The notes beneath the pieces are model-generated. The model worked only from the letters and a program-made list of their open reading frames with translations, searched no databases and had not been told where the DNA came from. DNA of 64,000 nucleotides, from assembly GCA_002421685.1 (NCBI GenBank), contig DISB01000021.1:237750-301749 (forward strand), given 5' to 3'. Below are positions 8,375 to 16,838 of the stretch, one piece after another; the stretch's first letter is position 1; every line of letters starts with the position of its first letter. Made by a program: the position numbers and the translations under genes. The stretch is from Bacteroidetes bacterium UBA6221. GTDB taxonomy: Bacteria; Bacteroidota; Bacteroidia; Chitinophagales; Chitinophagaceae.

Positions 8375-9592
8375 ATGTGGCTGATTAAAATGGCATGGAA
8401 AAATATATGGCGGAACCGGAACAGGACGGTTATCACCATGTCCTCCATTTTTTTCGCAGTGATCTTGTCTGTGCTAACCATGAGCCTGCAGTGGGGAGCC
8501 TTTGACAACCTGGTGAAGAATGTTGTCAGCTTTTATACAGGTTATATACAAGTGCATAAAGCCGGCTATTGGGACGAACAAATACTTGACAACAGCTTTG
8601 AAGCTGAGGATACGCTGGGAAAGAGGATACTGGCAAATGAAAACATCAGCGGTATTTCCCCCCGCCTGGAATCATTTGCGCTTGTGTCTGCGGGAGATAT
8701 AACCAAAGGCTGTTTGATAATGGGTGTGGACCCGGAAAGAGAGGATAAAGTGACACGACTGAAGGAAAAGTTGACCCGGGGCGACTACCTGGAAGCTGAT
8801 GACAACGCCGTATTAGTGGCCGAAGGGCTGGCACAAAAGCTAAAGCTGGGTGTGTCTGATACAATAGTACTGATAAGCCAGGGATATCATGGCGCAACGG
8901 CTGCGGGAAAATATGGTATCAAAGGCATTGCCAGGTTTGGCTCGCCCGACCTGAATGAACGAATGCTGGTGATGCCATTGGGCCTGGCGCAGGACATGTT
9001 CAGCGCATACGGCATGGCAACCACCTATGTACTATCAATTGATGACCCCAAAGAATTGCAAAGCACTGTTGCCAGAATTCGATCAGTTTTGGGGAATAAT
9101 TACGAAGTGATGAGTTGGGAAGATATAATGCCTGACATCAAACAACATATTAAGAGGGATACCAATAACATGAAATACATATCGGGCATTTTGTATATGC
9201 TCATTTGTTTTGGCATATTCGGTACGTTGCTTATGATGATGGTTGAAAGAAAATTTGAGATGGGTATGCTGGTGGCAATAGGTATGAAAAAAAGTAAACT
9301 GATATTCCTGTCACTGCTGGAATCTGTATTTACGGTCGTCATAGGTTGTACCCTGGGTATTGCCGCCAGTATTCCTATAGTATATTACTTCAGTAAGCGG
9401 CCCATAAGATTTGGCGGAAGTACTGCTGAGGCCTTCTCCCGTTTCGGCTTCGAACCCATTTTTCCCACCTCTACCGATGCGTTTATCTTCATTAACCAGG
9501 GGATAATTGTGTTTGTGATAGGGCTGGTATTATCGCTCTACCCTACTTATGTCATTATTAGGCTTAACCCAATTGCGGCTATGAAACGTTAA
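8375..9592 (+). CDS. ABC transporter permease, FtsX/MacB-LolC type
   Basis: A 405-residue inner-membrane protein with the LolC/E layout: one N-terminal TM (about 17-42, after WRNRNRTVIT), a large periplasmic domain (about 45-270) and three C-terminal TMs (about 272-295, 315-345, 365-395). ERKFEMGMLVAIGM after the second TM is the coupling-helix motif of this family. It starts one base after the LolA-like gene and is followed 11 bases later by a second permease, so the two probably form a heterodimer with the ATPase at 10834. Confidence 0.9.
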   Translation: MWLIKMAWKNIWRNRNRTVITMSSIFFAVILSVLTMSLQWGAFDNLVKNVVSFYTGYIQVHKAGYWDEQILDNSFEAEDTLGKRILANENISGISPRLESFALVSAGDITKGCLIMGVDPEREDKVTRLKEKLTRGDYLEADDNAVLVAEGLAQKLKLGVSDTIVLISQGYHGATAAGKYGIKGIARFGSPDLNERMLVMPLGLAQDMFSAYGMATTYVLSIDDPKELQSTVARIRSVLGNNYEVMSWEDIMPDIKQHIKRDTNNMKYISGILYMLICFGIFGTLLMMMVERKFEMGMLVAIGMKKSKLIFLSLLESVFTVVIGCTLGIAASIPIVYYFSKRPIRFGGSTAEAFSRFGFEPIFPTSTDAFIFINQGIIVFVIGLVLSLYPTYVIIRLNPIAAMKR

Positions 9593-9603
9593 AAGAAAGG
9601 TAT

Positions 9604-10818
9604 ATGATAATACAAATGGCCTGGCGAAATATATGGCGCAATAAAGCGCGCAGCATCATTATCATGATTTCGATAGCCATCGGTTTGTTTGCAGGTGTAG
9701 CTGTACTTTCTTTATACAAAGGCATGATGAAAAGCCGGATAGCCACGGTGGTGAATGCCGAAATAGGACACCTGCAGATACATGACACTAATTTCAAAAA
9801 AGATTATGAGCCAGAGTTTTTTATCGCTGACAGCCAATATGTTCATGGTATAATAAAAAAACTCCCCGAAGTAAAAGTTTCTGCTGTGAGAAGCATTGCC
9901 AACGGTATGCTTGCTACCCCTACAGGCAGTACAGGCGTAAAAATCAATGGTGTAGTTCCGGAGCAGGAATACCAGGTATCGCAACTAAAACAGAAGATAA
10001 AAGAAGGAAAAGAATTTGATCCGGGTAAAAAAAACGAAATACTGATAGGCAAAAAGCTTGCCGATAAAATGAAACTGAAGCTTGGCTCCAAACTGGTACT
10101 TACATTGACAGATACCGCCAGCGAAATAGTGTCGGGGGCTTTTAAGATAGCCGCCATTTATCAAAGTGACAATGCCCCCCTGGACGAGAGAAATGTTTAC
10201 ATAGAAATAGATGAATTGAATGACCTGCTCGGCACACCCCACCGGTTTCATGAAATAGCCATAGTGCTGAAGCAGGACAAATACCTGGACGAGGTGAGAG
10301 GACATTTGCAAAAGCAGCTTCCCGAATACCAGGTGGAAACCTGGATAGACATTTCCCCAGAAATGAACCTGATGGTGAAAACAACCGACCAGTACTCCTA
10401 TATAATAATTATCATCATAATGATAGCGCTGGCATTCGGTATCATCAACACTATGCTGATGGCAATATTGGAAAGAACCAGGGAGATAGGTATGATGGTG
10501 GCATTGGGCACCAGCAGGCTGAGGGTATTTGTCCTTATCTTATTCGAAACTTTTTTTCTGACCCTTGGAGGAGTTCCAGTGGGCATATTATCAGCATGGG
10601 GCGCCATACAATATTTCCAAAAAAATGGGCTTGACCTGTCGAGCGATAGCGAGGAAATGATGCGCAGCTTCGGTTTCAGCACAATGATCTATCCGGAATT
10701 TCCGGCAGAGCAACTGGCGGGGGTATTGTTTATTGTAGTAGGTACCGCCTTGGTCTCTTGCCTGTTCCCTGCCATTAAAGCCTTAAGATTAAAACCGGTT
10801 GAAGCATTACGAAGATAA
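9604..10818 (+). CDS. ABC transporter permease, FtsX/MacB-LolE type
   Basis: A 404-residue paralogue of the preceding permease with the same layout: N-terminal TM (about 14-33), periplasmic domain, and three C-terminal TMs starting at IIIIIIMIALAFGIINTMLM (about 263). The coupling motif is LERTREIGMMVALGTS. The N-terminus MAWRNIWRNKARSI is nearly the same as in the first permease, pointing to an old duplication. Part of the 7630-12707 operon. By family it should extract a lipidated substrate from the inner membrane and hand it to the LolA-like protein. Confidence 0.9.
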   Translation: MIIQMAWRNIWRNKARSIIIMISIAIGLFAGVAVLSLYKGMMKSRIATVVNAEIGHLQIHDTNFKKDYEPEFFIADSQYVHGIIKKLPEVKVSAVRSIANGMLATPTGSTGVKINGVVPEQEYQVSQLKQKIKEGKEFDPGKKNEILIGKKLADKMKLKLGSKLVLTLTDTASEIVSGAFKIAAIYQSDNAPLDERNVYIEIDELNDLLGTPHRFHEIAIVLKQDKYLDEVRGHLQKQLPEYQVETWIDISPEMNLMVKTTDQYSYIIIIIIMIALAFGIINTMLMAILERTREIGMMVALGTSRLRVFVLILFETFFLTLGGVPVGILSAWGAIQYFQKNGLDLSSDSEEMMRSFGFSTMIYPEFPAEQLAGVLFIVVGTALVSCLFPAIKALRLKPVEALRR

Positions 10819-10833
10819 ATCATTGAACTATGT

Positions 10834-11556
10834 ATGGAAAAGAGTAAAGCAATAATAGACGCCCACAACGTAAGTAAAATATATAACCCGGAAACAATAC
10901 CAGTATATGCTGTGAACAATGTGCACCTGCATATTGATGAAGGTGAATTTACAGCTTTGGTCGGTCCTTCAGGCTCAGGCAAAACGACCTTACTCAACCT
11001 GATTGGAGGACTGGATAAAACTGACTCCGGAAATATTTACATCAATGGTATTGACATTACCAGGTTGTCTGCCGGGGAGCTCATCAATTTCAGGTTAATG
11101 AATATCGGTTTTGTTTTTCAGTCGTTCAACCTGATACCGGTGCTTACCGCCCGCGAAAATGTTGAATTTATCATGCTCTTGCAGGGAACCGACAAAAAAG
11201 CGCGCCAGCAACGGGTACAGCAACTGTTTCGCGAAATAGGGCTTGAAGACAAAATAGACAGCCGTCCGGCACAGCTATCAGGCGGACAACAACAGCGAGT
11301 AGCCGTAGCCAGGGCACTTGCCAGTAAACCAAGATTTGTTCTGGCCGATGAACCGACTGCAAACCTGGACTCCAAATCTGCCGCAAACTTGCTGGACGTT
11401 ATGGAGCTGCTGAATAGAGAAGAAAAAATGACATTCCTCTTTTCGACACACGACCAGCGGGTAATAGAGAGAGCCCGGAGAGTGATAACTTTGGTAGACG
11501 GAGCCATCGCAAGCGATGTATCGGCTACACCGGTCCTGCAAACAACAGAAAGGTGA
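10834..11556 (+). CDS. ABC transporter ATP-binding protein, LolD/MacB type
   Basis: A 240-residue ATPase with all motifs intact: Walker A GPSGSGKTT (about 46-54), Q-loop FVFQSFNLIP, signature LSGGQQQRVAVARAL, Walker B FVLADEPTANLD and H-loop STHD. The LSGGQQQRVA signature and the NLIPVLTARENV stretch are typical of the LolD/MacB/FtsE group that partners FtsX-type permeases. It lies 15 bases after the second permease, and its stop overlaps the GTG start of the next gene (GTGA). Confidence 0.93.
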   Translation: MEKSKAIIDAHNVSKIYNPETIPVYAVNNVHLHIDEGEFTALVGPSGSGKTTLLNLIGGLDKTDSGNIYINGIDITRLSAGELINFRLMNIGFVFQSFNLIPVLTARENVEFIMLLQGTDKKARQQRVQQLFREIGLEDKIDSRPAQLSGGQQQRVAVARALASKPRFVLADEPTANLDSKSAANLLDVMELLNREEKMTFLFSTHDQRVIERARRVITLVDGAIASDVSATPVLQTTER

Positions 11557-12707
11557 GAACGATAATATTAACATATCTCACCTGTTTTGTAAGTTTTACG
11601 CTAACTGCGCAGGATAGCATATCATTTCCCGGCAAACTGTCAGTAAATGGGTATATCAAAGACATGCAAACACTTAGCTTTAATAAAGACTTTGGTAAAC
11701 TGATCTCTTCCAACCTGCTTCACAACCGCATAAATATTAAATGGAAACCAATTGCCAATTTCACATTGGCCACCGAACTGCGAAACAGGATGTTTTGGGG
11801 CGAAGAGGTAAAACTGACACCGGGGTTTGCTTCCCGGTTGCGTAATGCCAACGATAAACTGGATATGCAAAAGATATGGATAGAAGACAGTTCACTTGTG
11901 GTGCATACTAATGTAGAGCGGCTGTATGCTGACTACGGCATTGGTAAGGTAAATATCCGGATAGGCAGGCAACGCATTAACTGGGGCATGACGACTACCT
12001 GGAATCCCAATGATATTTTCAATACCTATAATTTTTTAGACTTTGACTACGAAGAGCGGCCGGGTTCAGACGCTGGGAAAATCCAGTACAGGATAAACGA
12101 TATGATGAACATTGAGGCAGCGTACGCAGTTACAGGAATAAAAAACGAAAGTATTGCAGCAGCAAAGCTGTTGTTATACAAATGGGGTTATGATCTACAG
12201 CTCATTAGCGGAGTTTATAAGAATCATATAACTATAGGTGGCGGGTGGGCGGGAAATATATCAGACGCAGGGTTTAAGGGCGAGGTGCAGTATTTTATGA
12301 GCAACCAGGACTCCTCCGGGCACTTAAACCTTACGATGGAAGGTGATTATGTGTTTCAACATGGATGGTATGTGAATGCGGGCGTTCTATTAAACAGCAA
12401 TGGGCTGACAAAACCTGTGACCGGCCCGGAAATAATTGACCTGAGAATTAGCCCTGAGTCGCTGATGCCTACCAAATGGAATATTATTGTCACCTCAAGT
12501 AAAGAGATTACTCCTTTATTTTCAGTTACGGCAGGCATATTGTATGCACCGGGAACTAATCTCCTCATTTTCTTGCCCTCGCTTCAATACAGCATGGCGG
12601 AGAACCTGGACATTAATATTTTTTGGCAATCCTTTTACGCGGAAATGAATAATGAATTTAAGGCCAATGGGCATAGAGGTTTCCTCCGTATAAAATGGAG
12701 TTTTTGA
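11553..12707 (+). CDS. Putative outer-membrane beta-barrel protein of the LolA/ABC operon
   Basis: A 384-residue protein starting at a GTG that overlaps the ATPase stop. The signal peptide is RTIILTYLTCFVSFTLTAQ. The mature part is made of alternating aromatic/hydrophobic strands with turns (INIKWKPIANFTLATELRNR, VNIRIGRQRINWGMTTTWNP) and ends in IKWSF, the terminal Phe typical of BAM substrates. The GRQRINWGMTT-NPND stretch is like that of porin-type proteins of the DUF1302 sort. I infer it is the outer-membrane end of the route formed by the four genes before it; it could instead be a lipid or solute porin. Confidence 0.7.
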   Translation: MRTIILTYLTCFVSFTLTAQDSISFPGKLSVNGYIKDMQTLSFNKDFGKLISSNLLHNRINIKWKPIANFTLATELRNRMFWGEEVKLTPGFASRLRNANDKLDMQKIWIEDSSLVVHTNVERLYADYGIGKVNIRIGRQRINWGMTTTWNPNDIFNTYNFLDFDYEERPGSDAGKIQYRINDMMNIEAAYAVTGIKNESIAAAKLLLYKWGYDLQLISGVYKNHITIGGGWAGNISDAGFKGEVQYFMSNQDSSGHLNLTMEGDYVFQHGWYVNAGVLLNSNGLTKPVTGPEIIDLRISPESLMPTKWNIIVTSSKEITPLFSVTAGILYAPGTNLLIFLPSLQYSMAENLDINIFWQSFYAEMNNEFKANGHRGFLRIKWSF

Positions 12708-12748
12708 CGCTACCCCACCACTGTAGTAATACGAATTTATTAATGCTT

Positions 12749-13261
12749 CTACCCGATTACCCTGGCAAACTCCTCTATATGGTGGGTGGCGTATTCCAGC
12801 ATTTTGCTGACGGTGAATGGGTGTTGCGTTTCGAAACGCTTGTCTAAGGGGCCGAAGACGGGGAGTTGTTCGTACAGGTTGGCGAATTCTTCGGGGGTGG
12901 TTTCTTTATCGAGGATGTCGCGGTTGAGGACGTAAACCTTCAGCACATCGTCTATGAGTTTGGCCATCTGCTCATCGCCGATGGTGGCCAGCCAGCCGGG
13001 CATGGGCGCCAGCATATTCACATAGCCGTTTTGTATCAATTGTATAAAGCCGCCCTGCAGCATATGGTTCTGCACATAATCGTAGCAGACCATAAGCTGC
13101 TGACCGTCGGTCAATTCCTCGAAAAAGGTAAAATCCTGTCGTTTGTACAACTCCTCGTGCAGGGGCTGGCAAAGCAGGTCGTAGTATTCATTCATATCAT
13201 CGGAGGCCTGGACCTCTTTGAGCCTGTCGATTGGAATAAAGGGCAAAAACTTACCGGGCAT
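12749..13261 (-). CDS. DMP19/DUF4375 family protein
   Basis: A 170-residue cytosolic all-helical protein. LMVCYDYVQNHMLQGGFIQLIQNGY (about 58-82) is the conserved core of the DUF4375/DMP19 family, in which the usual form is 'v.NGGf.Qfi.Ng'; here the first Asn-Gly is replaced by Leu-Gln. Family members are thought to be DNA-mimic or immunity-like acidic proteins, and this one is also acidic. It stands alone, in the opposite direction to its neighbours. Biological role not established. Confidence 0.65.
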   Translation of the reverse strand: MPGKFLPFIPIDRLKEVQASDDMNEYYDLLCQPLHEELYKRQDFTFFEELTDGQQLMVCYDYVQNHMLQGGFIQLIQNGYVNMLAPMPGWLATIGDEQMAKLIDDVLKVYVLNRDILDKETTPEEFANLYEQLPVFGPLDKRFETQHPFTVSKMLEYATHHIEEFARVIG

Positions 13262-13448
13262 GGATAATCCTTTTTGTAAAGATGGCTATTTATTTTTGTA
13301 CCAATTTCGCAAAAAGCTACGGCGGTTAAAAATATGGCTAAAAAATCACCGGTTTTGTACCTCTTTCGTAAATCACCCCAATCACTATGTGACAATCGCC
13401 TGTGGGGGATATTAATTCGCTCGACTTATTTATTAATATAACCAGGAT

Positions 13449-14198
13449 ATGGCTAAAGAAACAAAGGATAATTTTTCGGCGCAATCGGCAGGCTATGCGG
13501 CCTACAGGCCCGGCTACCCGCAGGAACTGTTTGACTAGCTATACGAACATTGTGCCGGCTTTGACACTGCCTGGGACTGCGCAACAGGCAACGGTCAGGC
13601 TGCCGTAAAGCTTTCAGAGAAATTTAAAATGGTTTATGCTACTGACATAAGTATCAACCAGTTAAAAAATTCAGAAAAGAGAGATAATATTATATACAAA
13701 GAAGGCGCTGCCGAAAGGCCCGAGTTTGCAGATAACAGCTTCGACCTCATAACCGTGGCCCAGGCGTTGCACTGGCTGGACCATAAAAAGTTCTTCGCCG
13801 AGGTAGAACGTGTGGCCAAACCGGGAGCAATATGTGCCGCATGGGGGTATAACCTACCTGAAGTATCACTTGAGGTATATGCTGTGGTGCGGAGGTTTTA
13901 TTCTGATATTATCGGTCGGTACTGGGATAAGGAAAGGAAATATGTAGATGAACAGTACCGGGGTATAGAGATACCTTTTGAGGAACTGCCCTGCCCGCCC
14001 CTGGCCATGAGTTATGAATGGACTTTTGAACACATGGTGGGGTACCTTAATTCATGGTCGGCGGTGCAACATTATATTAAAGACAAGAATGCCAACCCGG
14101 TGGATATTATTAAAGATGATTTGAAAAAAGCCTGGGGTACAGGCGAAAGGCCGGTCACCTTCCCGGTATTTATGCGGGCGGCCAAAATAACAAAGTAG
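13449..14198 (+). pseudogene. Class I SAM-dependent methyltransferase interrupted by an in-frame TAG
   Basis: Reading from ATG 13449 gives MAKETKDNFSAQSAGYAAYR...PQELFD, then TAG at 13536-13538, then LYEHCAGFDTAWDCATGNGQ in the same frame, continuing to 14198. The N-terminal FSxQxxxYAxYRPxYP and the glycine motif DCATGNGQ both belong to one Methyltransf_11 protein of about 249 residues (YATDIS motif II, DLITVAQALHWLD). The ATG at 13629 would give a 189-residue product lacking the SAM-binding motif, so restart there would not yield an active enzyme. Either a true nonsense mutation or a sequencing error. No other frame damage is seen, so it would be recent. Confidence 0.75.
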
Positions 14199-14242
14199 CC
14201 TCCGTTTGGAGACTACCCTGTATTAATAAGGAAATCCACTCC

Positions 14243-14908
14243 TTAGTTTTTCTTGTGTACCTGGCCTGAACCTGATACGTCTGTGTCGATAGTGCCGGGA
14301 TTGCCACGGTAATAAACGTTACCTGAACCGCTGATACGCACCCTCAGGTAGTCCAGGACATATACCCATGCATCGCCCGAACCTGAAATTTTCACATATA
14401 CATTATTCACTTCAGTTGTCTCAGCATTGAAATTGCCTGAACCGTTGATAAAGACATCCATATACCGGAACGTGCTCCTGGCCACTTCGACATTGCCGGA
14501 GCCGTTGATATTGGCATCCAGGCGCTCGTGGTCGTAACCGGCGTCCACGTATATACTGCCCGAGCCGTTCAATGATACTTTATCTACATATGGCGTATGC
14601 ACTTCTACGGTGATATTGTCATTACGCACATTCCAGTAACCTTCTTTAAATTCCAGTATCAGCCTGTCGCCATTCACTTTGGTTTTGTATATAGGCACCA
14701 GGTTGCTGTAGCCTTTCACTATAACAAAGTACTCATCGTCGGCCACTACGGTAACATCAGTACTTCCGTTGGCCTCAATTTTGGCAAATTCGCCCACCGT
14801 TCTTGTTTCAGACACAATATTGCCCTCTCCTTTTATGCCTCTTTTGTGACAGGAAGCAAAACCTAATGCCAACAGGCAGACACTCATAAAAACTGTAAAC
14901 TTTTTCAT
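14243..14908 (-). CDS. Head-GIN-domain (DUF2807) lipoprotein
   Basis: A 221-residue SPII lipoprotein (Cys20 in LGFASC) followed by the GIN-domain sequence: GNIVSETRTVGEFAKIEANGSTDVTV, then a right-handed beta-solenoid built from repeated GSG turns (LNGSGSIYVDAG, INGSGNVEVA, INGSGNFNAE, ISGSGDAWVY, ISGSGNVYYRG, VSGSGQVH). This layout is typical of Bacteroidota 'head GIN domain-containing' proteins, often placed near stress or sigma/anti-sigma genes, though none is here. Probably periplasmic or on the surface; function unknown. A weak stem (CTCC/GGAG, about 14199-14222) lies between it and the broken methyltransferase. Confidence 0.9.
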   Translation of the reverse strand: MKKFTVFMSVCLLALGFASCHKRGIKGEGNIVSETRTVGEFAKIEANGSTDVTVVADDEYFVIVKGYSNLVPIYKTKVNGDRLILEFKEGYWNVRNDNITVEVHTPYVDKVSLNGSGSIYVDAGYDHERLDANINGSGNVEVARSTFRYMDVFINGSGNFNAETTEVNNVYVKISGSGDAWVYVLDYLRVRISGSGNVYYRGNPGTIDTDVSGSGQVHKKN

Positions 14909-15041
14909 ATAATATTCGTTTTGTACAGAGTAATAACAACGTATTGCGATCTTACCCCCATACAGTTTTCAAAAAAATATGTTAATGGATAAATTTCGTG
15001 TTTGGCCTTTTGGCTTGTGATTTGTTTAGTAATTTAACCGC

Positions 15042-16064
15042 ATGGAAAAGAAACAACGTCCCCCAGTTTATTATAGCGAATATTTACAGCTGGATAAGAT
15101 ATTGAATGCACAGCAGCCTGAAAGTGAAAAAGAAAACAATTATGCCGATGATGAAATGATGTTCATCATCATACACCAAACCTATGAATTATGGTTCAAA
15201 CAAGTCATCCACGAACTGAATATTACCCGCAAAATATTTAAACAACCCAGCATACCAAACAATTCGCCGGATATATATAATTCGGTACACAGGATAAAAC
15301 GCATAAGCGCCATACTGGAAATCGCCGTGCAGCAGATGACCATTATGGAAACCATGACACCGCTGGACTTCCTGGATTTCCGCGACCTGCTGAGGCCGGC
15401 ATCGGGTTTCCAGAGCATACAGTTTAAAATTATCGAAGCATCGCTGGGGCTGCGTTACCAGCAGCGGTACGGGCAGAATTATTACCTGTCGCAACTGAAA
15501 GAATCTGATATAGCGAGGGTAAAGGAGGCCGAGGCTGAAGAATCGCTGCTGACGCTCATCAACCGCTGGCTGGAGCGGATGCCCTTCTTAAAAGACAATG
15601 AACTATGGCCGGACGAACCATTCTGGGCCAAATTCCGCCAGGTGTACAGTGACAGCCTGCTGGACCAGGAAAAAGTAAACCTGGGCACCTATGATATGCT
15701 GTTCATGAATGATAAAGACTACCCCGCAGAGCGGCAATTCAGCACGGGAGCCAACAGGAGTGCGTTGTTCATTATGCTGTACAGGGACTACCCCATGCTG
15801 CAACTGCCATTTGAACTCATAAGCAGCCTGCTGGAAATAGACGAAAAACTGTCTATGTGGCGGCACAGGCATATACATATGGTGCAGCGTACCATAGGCA
15901 AGCGTGTAGGCACCGGCGGCAGTACCGGGGCGCAATACCTGCAGGCCGCAGCCGACAGCCATGTAATATTCAAAGAGCTGGCCGAGTTGACCTCGTTCCT
16001 GGTGCCCAGGCATTCGCTGCCCGCATTGCCGGAACAATTAACACACGGGCTTGGTTATAAGTAA
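15042..16064 (+). CDS. kynA: Tryptophan 2,3-dioxygenase family protein
   Basis: A 340-residue helical haem protein. FIIIHQTYELWFKQ (about 46-59) holds the distal His, and WRHRHIHMVQRTIG followed by GTGGSTGAQYL (about 273-300) holds the haem-ligand His and the substrate loop of tryptophan dioxygenases. The reaction opens the indole ring of L-tryptophan to N-formylkynurenine, the first step of the kynurenine route. It is a little longer than common bacterial forms. A Bacteroidota -7-like TAATTTAA lies at 15030-15037. An ABC exporter pair follows 18 bases later. No kynureninase or formamidase gene is visible, but glutaryl-CoA dehydrogenase is in the window at 61576. Confidence 0.9.
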   Translation: MEKKQRPPVYYSEYLQLDKILNAQQPESEKENNYADDEMMFIIIHQTYELWFKQVIHELNITRKIFKQPSIPNNSPDIYNSVHRIKRISAILEIAVQQMTIMETMTPLDFLDFRDLLRPASGFQSIQFKIIEASLGLRYQQRYGQNYYLSQLKESDIARVKEAEAEESLLTLINRWLERMPFLKDNELWPDEPFWAKFRQVYSDSLLDQEKVNLGTYDMLFMNDKDYPAERQFSTGANRSALFIMLYRDYPMLQLPFELISSLLEIDEKLSMWRHRHIHMVQRTIGKRVGTGGSTGAQYLQAAADSHVIFKELAELTSFLVPRHSLPALPEQLTHGLGYK

Positions 16065-16082
16065 AGGAGCACCGCAGTCTAT

Positions 16083-16829
16083 ATGTCATTTGCTATCGAG
16101 ATAACAGAGCTGAGAAAACATTACCCCGGCTCATGGTCGCCTGCATTGGACGGCCTGAGCCTGAAAGTGCCGGAAAACTGTATTATGGGATTGCTGGGGC
16201 CAAACGGAGCCGGCAAGACCACCACCATCAATATAATATGCGGCCTGGTGGAACCCGACAGCGGAAGGGCAAGAATATTCGGGGTGGACTGTATAGCGCA
16301 TACAACGGCTGTACGTTCGCAGATAGGCGTGGTGCCGCAGCAGATAGCGCTCTTTCCCAACCTGACGGCGACGGAGAACTTTGCCTATATAAGTACGTTG
16401 TACGGTATAGAAAAAAGATACGCGCGTGAACGGGCCGGGAAACTCCTGTCGAGGTTAGGGCTGGAAAAACATGCGGACAAACGCATCAGCAACTTCAGCG
16501 GCGGTATGAAGCGCAGGGCGAATATCATCGCATCGCTGCTGCACTACCCGCAGATACTGATACTGGACGAACCTACGGCGGGCGTGGATGTACAATCGAG
16601 GGCGATGATACTGGACTTTATACAGGAATATAAGCAGGATGGCAAGACGGTGCTGTACACATCGCACCTGCTGGACGAAGCGGAAAAGATATGTGACGAA
16701 GTAGTGATCATAGACGAAGGGAAATTCGTAACTGAAGGCACCCCGCAGCAGCTCGTGAACAAAACACCGGGCTGCACAGACCTGGAAGATGTGTTCCTGC
16801 ATTATACGGGGCACTCTGTAAGAGACTAA
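16083..16829 (+). CDS. ABC-2 type exporter ATP-binding protein
   Basis: A 248-residue ATPase with Walker A GPNGAGKTTT (about 40-49), Q-loop GVVPQQIAL, signature FSGGMKRRANI, Walker B ILILDEPTAGVD and H-loop YTSHLLDEAE. The 'GGMKRR' signature and the DEA after the H-loop mark the DrrA/CcmA-type group that works with ABC-2 permeases. It is 18 bases after the dioxygenase and 9 bases before its permease, so the three are probably co-transcribed. Substrate unknown. Confidence 0.9.
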   Translation: MSFAIEITELRKHYPGSWSPALDGLSLKVPENCIMGLLGPNGAGKTTTINIICGLVEPDSGRARIFGVDCIAHTTAVRSQIGVVPQQIALFPNLTATENFAYISTLYGIEKRYARERAGKLLSRLGLEKHADKRISNFSGGMKRRANIIASLLHYPQILILDEPTAGVDVQSRAMILDFIQEYKQDGKTVLYTSHLLDEAEKICDEVVIIDEGKFVTEGTPQQLVNKTPGCTDLEDVFLHYTGHSVRD

Positions 16830-16838
16830 GCATACAAC

